Below, piece by piece: positions 1 to 5,534 of a stretch of DNA of 6,627 bases. Both the position numbers and the translations under genes were made by a program. The notes under the pieces are model-generated. The model did no database searches. It was not told the origin of the DNA and saw only the letters and a list, made by a program, of their open reading frames with translations. Origin of the DNA: an uncultured Collinsella sp. (lineage in GTDB: Bacteria > Actinomycetota > Coriobacteriia > Coriobacteriales > Coriobacteriaceae); the NCBI GenBank assembly GCA_902494545.1, contig CABUTP010000089.1, positions 1 to 6,627 of the forward strand, given 5' to 3'. The stretch's first letter is position 1. Every line of letters starts with the position of its first letter.

Positions 1-151
1 GCGCCCACATGGTGATCTCAGGGTTGGGCAGCACGCGGTCGGCGATCGAGCGCAGCGCCGACCCCCAGCCGGCGTCGAGCAGGGCATTCCCGCCCAGGAC
101 GAGCGCTGCGGAGAGGAGGACGAGCATGGCGGCGAGCGGCCTCCTACGCAT
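1..151 (-). CDS. Unrecognised membrane or secreted protein, N-terminal 50 codons (cut by left edge)
   Basis: An open frame on the minus strand starts with ATG at 151 and runs off the window without a stop; 50 codons are visible. The start has a basic stretch (MRRRPLAAM) followed by a hydrophobic segment at about residues 7-27 (LVLLSAALVLGG), so it is either a signal peptide/anchor or a first membrane helix. The rest visible (to ...PNPEITMWA) matches no family I recognise. The start overlaps the end of the upstream permease gene by 8 bases (ATGCGTAG), and GGGAGGG lies just upstream. A second ATG at 127 has AGGAGG 12 bases before it and could be the true start. Its place as fourth gene of a lantibiotic-immunity operon makes a sensor kinase or accessory immunity protein conceivable, but nothing visible proves either. 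The reality of the gene is fairly sure; its function is unknown. Confidence 0.6.
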   Translation of the reverse strand, partial: MRRRPLAAMLVLLSAALVLGGNALLDAGWGSALRSIADRVLPNPEITMWA

Positions 152-959
152 CTGCCCTCCCGTCCTCGAAGCGGCGGAACCAGGCGAGAAGGACGGCGTC
201 GGCTGCCAGGGTGAGCACGAGGCCAGCGAGCGCAGCCGTGAGGAGAGGGCCCGCCGCACGCGCGGCGTCGATGAAGGCCTCCACCCCGAGCGACCCCAGG
301 CGCGCGGGCCAGGCGAGCGGCACCCAGCTCAGGGGCGTCGCCAGGGCACCGGTGAGCTCGCCGGTCATGAGGCCGTGCGCAAGTCCGCCCACTGAGAAGA
401 ACGCGAGGAGCATACCCGCCGCGCCGGCGCCGATGACGGCGTTGCGGCCGAGGCGCAGGGCCACGCCGAGCCCCAGCGCGTAGAGGGGCAGGCTGCCCAG
501 CACGATGCCCGCCCAGGCGGCCGCAAGCGGAGCGGGCCCGAGCGGCAGGCGCCCGGCGACGGCGAGCACGGCCCCGAACACGCCGAGCGCCACGGCCAGC
601 GCGGCGGCGCCGAGCGCCGCAAGGGCGAGCAGCTTCGCCGCGACGGCGCGCCCGCGCGAGGGGGCCGCCGTGAGGTTGGCGAGGCGCCCGGCAGCGCGCT
701 CCTCGTCCACGGCGAGCCCGCAGACGATGGCGGACATGAGCGGCATGAGGGCGCCGAGGAACTGGGCGTAGGCGTCCGCGCCCAGCGCCGGGTCCCATCG
801 GGTTACGGAGAAGTACTCGCCGCAGGCAAGACCGGCTGCCAGGCCGCAGACGAGGTGCGCCGCCGTGAGCGGGGAGCGCGCCAGGCGCAGGGCCTCGGAG
901 AGCAGGGCCCGCGGGAGAGTCATGCGCGGCGTCGGGTCGGAGAGTCGCGTCATGGCCAT
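144..959 (-). CDS. Lantibiotic immunity ABC transporter, MutG/EpiG-type permease
   Basis: This is a 271-residue integral membrane protein, the second permease of the exporter; such permeases pair with the ATPase to remove lantibiotic peptides from the cell membrane. It resembles the MutG/EpiG family: a short cytoplasmic N-terminus, RSPLTAAH near residues 28-35, an EYFSVTRWD segment at 48-56, AGRLANL at 90-96 followed by an SRGRAVAAKL coupling stretch, then about six hydrophobic segments (about 33-48, 63-84, 109-135, 144-168, 173-190, 237-260). The family normally has about 240-260 residues. The start chosen is ATG at 959, whose A is also the last base of the upstream permease stop (TGATG), giving tight coupling. 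A second ATG at 953 sits 8 bases behind GGAGAGG and may be the real start (269 residues). The frame stays open upstream to 1577, but that part is out-of-frame translation of the neighbour. DNA is very GC-rich. The family call rests on resemblance by eye. Confidence 0.82.
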   Translation of the reverse strand: MAMTRLSDPTPRMTLPRALLSEALRLARSPLTAAHLVCGLAAGLACGEYFSVTRWDPALGADAYAQFLGALMPLMSAIVCGLAVDEERAAGRLANLTAAPSRGRAVAAKLLALAALGAAALAVALGVFGAVLAVAGRLPLGPAPLAAAWAGIVLGSLPLYALGLGVALRLGRNAVIGAGAAGMLLAFFSVGGLAHGLMTGELTGALATPLSWVPLAWPARLGSLGVEAFIDAARAAGPLLTAALAGLVLTLAADAVLLAWFRRFEDGRADA

Positions 960-1725
960 CACCTCTCCTCGGAGCGCGCGAACCAGGCCGCGCCCGCCGC
1001 CGTGAGCGCGGCGAACGCGAGCGCGCAGACCGCAAGGCCCGCCAGCGTGAGCATGCCGTCCGCCGCGAGCGCCCCGCCGAGCGCCATGTCCGCCGCGAGT
1101 GGCTCGCCGCTCGGCAGCACGGGGATGAAGCTCGTGGGGATAACCATGCTCGCCGACGGCGGAAAGAGCTGCGGCAGCGGCACCAGCGACCAGGCAAACC
1201 CACCCACGAGCTGCGCGGCGAGCGGGCAGAAGATGCCCGCGAGCATGCCGAGCCGCGCCGTGAGGAAGAGCCCTGCGGGGATCATCCACGCCGCGGTCAC
1301 CGTGTTGGCGAGCGCGCAGAGGAGCATCGTGAGCGTGCCCGCGGCCGTGAGGCCCTGCGAGGAGAACGCCGAGCCCGCGAGGTAGATGCCGAAGACCACG
1401 AGGTTCGAGAGCGTGCAGAGCGCGAGGCACCAGAGCGCCTTGGCCCACCAGGCGCGCCCGAGCGGGAAGCCCAGGCCCAGAAGCCCCCGCATCCGCGTGC
1501 GAGCGTCCGCCCGCGCGACGCACGCCACCACGAGCGACAGAGACACGGGCAGGAAGAGCGCGTACCAGTAGTTCCACGCGCTGAAGATCTGCACGCCCCG
1601 GTAGGGCATCGCGCCGAGCAGCGGCATCGGCAGCGCCATGAGCACGGCCAGGCGAACCGGTGCCGCGTGGCGCGACTTCAGAGCCTCGGCGCGCAGGCCC
1701 GCGAGCAGGCCGCCTTTCTCGCCCG

Positions 1726-1729
<4 letters not shown>
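959..1729 (-). CDS. Lantibiotic immunity ABC transporter, MutE/EpiE-type permease
   Basis: This is a 256-residue membrane protein with about six hydrophobic segments (about 25-42, 56-74, 100-119, 131-150, 158-180, 225-250). The N-terminal pattern is typical of MutE/EpiE permeases: ALKSRHAAPVRLAVLMALP at 16-34, a FSAWNYWYALFLP stretch at 49-61, then an RTRMRGLLGLGFPLGRAWWAKAL segment at 78-99 that probably faces the cytoplasm and touches the ATPase. The later SNLVVFGIYLAG (108-119) also fits. With the MutG-type partner and the ATPase it should form an exporter protecting the cell from lantibiotic-like peptides; this is inferred from the family. The ATG at 1729 overlaps the ATPase stop by 4 bases (ATGA) and has GGAGGTGG a few bases upstream. 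The stop shares one base with the next start. The coding DNA is unusually GC-rich. Confidence 0.85.
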
Positions 1730-2454
<725 letters not shown>

Positions 2455-2475
2455 GGGTTTATCCTTTCTCTTCCG

Positions 2476-2508
2476 GGCGCGCGGGCCGAGCCACCGTGCC
2501 CGCGCGCC
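2476..2508 (-). promoter_or_regulatory. GC-rich hairpin in the ABC operon leader
   Basis: An 11-base perfect inverted repeat made only of G and C (GGCGCGCGGGC at 2476-2486, its complement at 2498-2508) surrounds an 11-base loop. Read on the minus strand it would form a very stable stem in the mRNA leader, ending about 12 bases before the AAGGA ribosome binding site of the ATPase gene. No T-run follows on either strand, so it is not a standard intrinsic terminator. It may stabilise the mRNA, limit translation or act as an attenuator; the role is inferred. Confidence 0.45.
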
Positions 2509-2608
2509 TTACCTTTCGGGTTCACCATCCATGGTGGGGCGCGTTTCTAACGAAGCCGTAACGGCCGTTGGGCTCTTTTGGCGCCAGCCCTTCTCGACCC
2601 GCACGCAT

Positions 2609-2621
2609 TTGCTTAAAGCAA
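2609..2621. repeat. 13-base palindrome, possible operator
   Basis: TTGCTTAAAGCAA is a perfect two-fold symmetric site with 6-base arms around one central base. It lies between the two divergent operons, 155 bases before the ATPase start codon, and could be a binding site for a dimeric regulator. Its 3' part (2615-2623) is also complementary to 2689-2697 inside the neighbouring inverted-repeat element. Function is unproven. Confidence 0.3.
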
Positions 2622-2657
2622 CAACTTTCCCGATCGATGTAATCACCGAATCAAAAC

Positions 2658-2714
2658 GTGTACATCAGCCACCAAAGATGCCGAAAAATGTTGCTTTTGG
2701 AGGCTGATGTACAC
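2658..2714. repeat. 57-base inverted-repeat element (MITE-like or large hairpin)
   Basis: The outer arms are a perfect 13-base inverted repeat (GTGTACATCAGCC at 2658-2670, GGCTGATGTACAC at 2702-2714). After one A/A mismatch the pairing continues for 5 bases (CCAAA at 2672-2676 with TTTGG at 2696-2700). This leaves a 19-base AT-rich loop, so the whole is a 19-base imperfect stem. It is not followed by a T-run on the plus strand; on the minus strand only GTTTTG follows. No clear target duplication flanks it. It could be a dispersed palindromic repeat, a tiny non-autonomous element, or a paired regulator site using the TGTACA cores. Confidence 0.6.
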
Positions 2715-2777
2715 AAATGCAGAATCTAGCGCAGCCCAGAGGCACCCTCCACATGTCTGGACTCTCTATGCTTACGC

Positions 2778-2806
2778 TGGATAGACATCGCCAGAACGGG
2801 TATAGT
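2778..2806 (+). promoter_or_regulatory. Probable sigma-70 type promoter of the phospholipid operon
   Basis: The -10 box TATAGT (2801-2806) differs from consensus at one position. A weaker -35 box TGGATA (2778-2783) lies 17 bases upstream. Transcription would start near 2812-2814, giving a leader of about 30 bases before the GTG at 2843. This placement argues against starting the gene at any upstream ATG. No other well-spaced promoter was seen nearby. Confidence 0.45.
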
Positions 2807-2831
2807 ATCGAAAGTTTTGTCGTTTACCAGC

Positions 2832-2838
2832 GGGGGAG
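2832..2838 (+). promoter_or_regulatory. Ribosome binding site that fixes the GTG start of the phosphatidyltransferase
   Basis: GGGGGAG lies 4 bases before GTG at 2843. ATG codons further upstream (2717, 2753, 2768) have no comparable site and lie at or before the probable promoter, so this site decides the start. Confidence 0.6.
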
Positions 2839-2842
2839 TCCT

Positions 2843-3547
2843 GTGGGCATCAAGAAGAAGATCAAAAAGGAGCTTATCGGCACTTCCGATTACCCGTCGA
2901 ATAAGATCTTTACGATCTCCAATTTCATCACCTTTACGCGCCTGGTCCTCACGCTCGTCTTCCTGTACCTGTTCGTGACGGACAACAACCGTGTCGTTGC
3001 CATTGTCATCTATGCCATCGCGGCCTCCACCGACTGGATGGACGGCCAGATTGCCCGCATGACCAAAACGGTCTCGTGGCTCGGCAAGGTCATGGACCCC
3101 ATCTGCGACCGCGCGCTATTGTTTACCGGCGTGCTGGGCCTGGTGGTCCGCGGCGAGCTGCCCATCTGGGTCTGCGTACTCATCATTGGTCGCGATATCT
3201 ATCTGGGTATCGGCACGCTCATCGTGCGTCACTACCACCGGCGCCCCATCGACGTCGTCTTTCCCGGCAAGATTGCCACGGCACTGCTCATGACCGGCTT
3301 CTCGCTTATGCTGCTTGGGTTCCCCGTCATCGACGGCTGGCATCTGCTGCCCGCCACGTTCACGGTATTCCCGGGCCTCAACGGCAGCTCGGTGCCCCTC
3401 GGCATCTTCTTTGTGTACGGCGGCGTCATCTTCTCCATGCTCACCGCCATCATCTATTCCGTTAAGGGAGGGGCGGCCATTAAACAGGCCATCGCGCATC
3501 CCGAGGACGAAGACACCGACTTTCTTAACCCCGAAATTGAAGACTGA
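2843..3547 (+). CDS. pgsA: CDP-alcohol phosphatidyltransferase (PgsA-like)
   Basis: This 234-residue membrane enzyme transfers a phosphatidyl group from CDP-diacylglycerol to an alcohol, most likely glycerol-3-phosphate (first step to phosphatidylglycerol); inositol phosphate or another acceptor cannot be excluded. The full family motif is present: D64, D67-G68, A71-R72, G81, D85 and D89 in DWMDGQIAR...GKVMDPICD, where the Asp residues bind metal and catalyse. About six hydrophobic segments follow (about 28-46, 50-63, 91-103, 108-128, 143-163, 185-207). The N-terminus is basic (GIKKKIKKE) and the C-terminus strongly acidic (PEDEDTD...EIED). The start is GTG at 2843 because it has GGGGGAG upstream and the promoter lies just before it. 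The frame is open back to ATG 2717, but that 42-residue extension looks non-coding. It is first in a five-gene plus-strand cluster and is followed 65 bases later by the FHA gene, echoing pgsA2 near garA in mycobacteria. Confidence 0.88.
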   Translation: MGIKKKIKKELIGTSDYPSNKIFTISNFITFTRLVLTLVFLYLFVTDNNRVVAIVIYAIAASTDWMDGQIARMTKTVSWLGKVMDPICDRALLFTGVLGLVVRGELPIWVCVLIIGRDIYLGIGTLIVRHYHRRPIDVVFPGKIATALLMTGFSLMLLGFPVIDGWHLLPATFTVFPGLNGSSVPLGIFFVYGGVIFSMLTAIIYSVKGGAAIKQAIAHPEDEDTDFLNPEIED

Positions 3548-3563
3548 TTCATTGGGGTATGAT
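3537..3563 (+). promoter_or_regulatory. Weak candidate promoter before the FHA gene
   Basis: TATGAT at 3558-3563 is a good -10 match. TTGAAG at 3537-3542 could be its -35 box, but the 15-base spacer is short. If used, it would let the FHA and MerR genes be transcribed apart from the phosphatidyltransferase. It overlaps the end of that gene. Confidence 0.28.
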
Positions 3564-3612
3564 TACGTACGGTTCATTCTTTGCGGCGTGGCCGCGTTAG
3601 ATAGGGGTTGTC

Positions 3613-4047
3613 ATGGACAACAAGGTTAACAATATGCCTCAGAACGATAAGACTGCGGACGCTACCTGCGTTTTCCGTGTTCCTTCGAGCGATGTCACCG
3701 TTCCCGACCTCATGGCCAACGTGCGCATCACCGCTCCGGTTCTGTCCATCGTCAAGGGCCCGCAGACCGGAGCTGCCTTTGAGCTCGAGGACGACGTGAC
3801 CACCATCGGCCGCGATCCCGCGAACGGCATCTTCCTCAACGACATGACTGTCTCGCGCAGCCACGCACGCATTATTCGCGAGGGCCTGGGCGCCCGTATT
3901 GAGGATCTGGGCTCGCTCAACGGCACCTGGGTCGACGGCGCCATCGTCAACGGTGCTCCGCTGCACGACGGCTCTTCCGTTCAGATCGGTACGTTCACGC
4001 TCATCTACCACGAGAGCACGCCGGAGCGCATCGAAACCGGTGAGTAG
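3613..4047 (+). CDS. FHA-domain protein, GarA/OdhI-like
   Basis: This is a 144-residue soluble protein with one C-terminal FHA (phosphothreonine-binding) domain at about 43-133. The binding-surface residues are present: G66-R67, S81-R82 and H84, and N103-G104 in LGSLNGTWVDG. It closely resembles GarA of mycobacteria and OdhI of corynebacteria in the domain (IFLNDMTVSRSHA, VQIGTFTLIY) and in the N-terminal tail, where DATCVFR (16-22) aligns with the ETTSVFR phosphorylation motif. In those proteins kinase phosphorylation of the tail makes it bind its own FHA domain and release metabolic enzymes. Here only one of the two Thr (T18) remains. AGGGG lies 5 bases before the ATG. The gene is 3 bases from the MerR gene, as garA neighbours Rv1828. 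Partners in this organism are unknown; oxoglutarate dehydrogenase may be absent from an anaerobe. The family is clear, the role inferred. Confidence 0.9.
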   Translation: MDNKVNNMPQNDKTADATCVFRVPSSDVTVPDLMANVRITAPVLSIVKGPQTGAAFELEDDVTTIGRDPANGIFLNDMTVSRSHARIIREGLGARIEDLGSLNGTWVDGAIVNGAPLHDGSSVQIGTFTLIYHESTPERIETGE

Positions 4048-4050
4048 GTA

Positions 4051-4935
4051 ATGGCCGAACGCAACTATCTGAGTATCGGCCAGGTCGTCAATCTACTTCG
4101 AGGCGCATACCCCGATCTATCGAACTCAAAAATTAGATTTCTCGAAGATGAGGGGCTCATCACCCCTCATCGTACACCTAAGGGGTATCGCCAGTACTCC
4201 AAGGAAGACGTTGACCGTCTCGAGGTCATCCTGCACCTGCAGAAGACCCGCTATATGCCGCTCAACGTCATTAAGCAGCGCTTGGAAAACGCAACGGACC
4301 TGTCCACGTTGGCTTACGAGGTGGGTCTTCTGTCCGATGTTCCGCTTAAGACGGAGCCCAAGGAAACCAAGCAAAAGCTGCATCCCATCGAGACGATCCC
4401 CGACATGCTCGGCGTCGAGATTTCGTTTATCCGCTCCCTTGCCGAGAACGATCTTATCCGCATCATCAAGAGCCCGCAGAACCGTGAGCTCGTGGATGGC
4501 CGAGATTTCCCGATTATCCGTTACTGCTCGGAGCTGTCGCGCTTCCACATTGAGCCGCGTAACCTGCGTCAGTACGTATCGTCGGCAAACCGCGAGTCTT
4601 CGATGTTTGAGCAGGTTCTCGTGAGCATGCTCGGCATGGATACTTCCGATGACGAGCGCGACGCCAAGCTCGAGCGCGCTTTTAAGAAGCTGCACGACCT
4701 CACCGAGGGTGTGCACACCGCGTTACTTAAGAACCGTGTCTTTGAGTCGCTCAACGCCGTAGTCGAGGACGCTGACATCGATGCCCTCGACGAGGAAATT
4801 GCGCGTTCCGAATCCACCAAGGCTAAAAGCGATGGGGCAAGCGTCCCCGCGGTTGCCGCGCACGACGAGTCGCTCGTTCAGCCGTCCAAGGTCGTCGTCC
4901 CCTCGCATAACTCGTCTGCCAACACGGGTAAATAA
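4051..4935 (+). CDS. ftsR: MerR-family transcriptional regulator, FtsR (Rv1828)-like
   Basis: This is a 294-residue DNA-binding regulator. Residues 6-80 form a MerR winged helix-turn-helix (YLSIGQVVNLL, then SKIRFLEDEGLITPHRTPKGYRQYS at 26-50), with a dimerisation-like helix after it. A second helix-turn-helix-like region spans about 111-180 (HPIETIPDMLGVEISFIRSL...). Residues about 240-294 are a polar, low-complexity tail. The PDLSNSKIRFLE and RYMPLNVIKQRLE pattern matches the actinobacterial branch containing Rv1828 and Corynebacterium FtsR, which activates ftsZ, rather than metal- or drug-sensing MerR proteins; no metal-binding Cys cluster is visible. The stop-to-start gap with the FHA gene is 3 bases (GGTGAG precedes the ATG), so they are probably co-translated; odhI-ftsR and garA-Rv1828 show the same pairing. 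The symbol is by homology and synteny; the target genes here are unknown. Confidence 0.85.
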   Translation: MAERNYLSIGQVVNLLRGAYPDLSNSKIRFLEDEGLITPHRTPKGYRQYSKEDVDRLEVILHLQKTRYMPLNVIKQRLENATDLSTLAYEVGLLSDVPLKTEPKETKQKLHPIETIPDMLGVEISFIRSLAENDLIRIIKSPQNRELVDGRDFPIIRYCSELSRFHIEPRNLRQYVSSANRESSMFEQVLVSMLGMDTSDDERDAKLERAFKKLHDLTEGVHTALLKNRVFESLNAVVEDADIDALDEEIARSESTKAKSDGASVPAVAAHDESLVQPSKVVVPSHNSSANTGK

Positions 4936-4958
4936 CCGCCGTCCACCCGGCAATCCAT

Positions 4959-4964
4959 GAAAGG
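4959..4964 (+). promoter_or_regulatory. Ribosome binding site that decides the apt start
   Basis: GAAAGG lies 7 bases before ATG 4972. The earlier in-frame ATG at 4957 overlaps this site and has no good site of its own, so translation from 4972 is preferred. Confidence 0.6.
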
Positions 4965-4971
4965 TCACGCC

Positions 4972-5502
4972 ATGTACGACTTCGAATCGCATATTGTCGA
5001 TATCCCCGACTATCCCGAGCCTGGAGTCGTCTTTAAGGACATCACGCCGCTCTTTGGCAATCCCGAGGCCCTGAAGGCCATGGTGGATGCCCTGGCCGAG
5101 CATTTTGCCGACATGGGCATTACCAAGGTCGTAGGACCCGAGGCCCGCGGCTTTATGGTCGGTGTGCCCGTGGCCGTCGCCCTGGGTGCCGGCTTTGTTC
5201 CCGCACGTAAGCCGGGCAAACTGCCGCGCAAGACGGTCAGCGAGAGCTACGAGCTCGAGTATGGAACGGATTCTATCGAGATCCACGCCGATGCCATCAG
5301 CTCTAAAGATACCGTGTTGATTCTGGACGACTTGGTCGCGACGGGCGGAACCGTCGAGGCAACAGGTAAACTGGTGCGAGATATGGGCGCAAAGCTTGTA
5401 GGTTACGGTTGTATCCTTGAGCTTGCGTTTCTCAACCCGCGCAAGAAGCTCACGCCTTCTAACGAGGACGTTGAGCTCTTTAGTCTGGTAACGGTGGACT
5501 AG
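4972..5502 (+). CDS. apt: Adenine phosphoribosyltransferase
   Basis: This 176-residue cytoplasmic enzyme of purine salvage joins adenine with PRPP to give AMP and pyrophosphate. The N-terminal IPDYPEPGVVFKDITPLF (11-28) is the hallmark of Apt. It is followed by PEARGF (56-61), RKPGKLP (79-85), the flexible-loop segment YELEYGTD (93-100) and the PRPP-binding loop VLILDDLVATGGT (115-127) with the paired Asp 119-120. The length matches the family (about 170-180). I chose ATG 4972 because GAAAGG stands 7 bases before it; ATG 4957 would add five residues (MKGHA). It lies 36 bases after the MerR gene and 32 before the hydrolase gene, so it is probably in the same transcript. No purine-responsive element is visible upstream. 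The function is confident; why it sits among envelope and regulatory genes is not clear. Confidence 0.95.
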   Translation: MYDFESHIVDIPDYPEPGVVFKDITPLFGNPEALKAMVDALAEHFADMGITKVVGPEARGFMVGVPVAVALGAGFVPARKPGKLPRKTVSESYELEYGTDSIEIHADAISSKDTVLILDDLVATGGTVEATGKLVRDMGAKLVGYGCILELAFLNPRKKLTPSNEDVELFSLVTVD

Positions 5503-5534
5503 CCGCTACCCTTAGATACCGGAAAGGAAGCTAC

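Larger units (their letters stand above)
2455..2842. other. Divergent intergenic region (388 bases), no gene seen
   Basis: This stretch separates the minus-strand ABC operon from the plus-strand phospholipid operon. Short open frames across it (plus strand 2453-2707, and the stretch from 2717 to 2842 in frame with the next gene) have no recognisable motif or good ribosome binding site, so I read them as non-coding. It holds a GC-rich hairpin (2476-2508), small palindromes at 2523-2536, 2560-2569 and 2609-2621, a 57-base inverted-repeat element (2658-2714), and a probable promoter (2778-2806). Base composition shifts here from very GC-rich on the left to AT-richer around 2600-2720. I could not find a convincing sigma-70 promoter for the ABC operon, although it must lie here if that operon has its own. 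Confidence 0.8.

Noticed and set aside
9..395. Plus-strand open frames at 9-395, 211-483, 505-771 and 855-1385
   Set aside because: They are all opposite recognised permease genes, have biased composition, and show no domain or convincing ribosome binding site.
960..1577. Upstream extension of the MutG-type permease frame, giving one 477-residue minus-strand protein
   Set aside because: This part is Arg/Gly/His/Ala-rich out-of-frame translation of the MutE-type permease, which has the real membrane protein pattern. The TGATG overlap at 957-961 marks the true start.
2554..2579. AGCC...GGCT with AACGGCCGTT inside, followed by CTTTTG, as a plus-strand terminator
   Set aside because: The inner palindrome leaves almost no loop, the stem is interrupted, the T-run is only four bases, and no plus-strand gene ends upstream.
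2658..2714. Inverted repeat as an intrinsic terminator
   Set aside because: No T-run follows on the plus strand, only GTTTTG on the minus strand, and neither neighbouring operon ends here; both begin here.
2717..2842. ATG at 2717 as start of the phosphatidyltransferase (adding 42 residues)
   Set aside because: No ribosome binding site, the first bases overlap the edge of the inverted-repeat region, and the probable promoter lies inside it. GTG 2843 with GGGGGAG is better.
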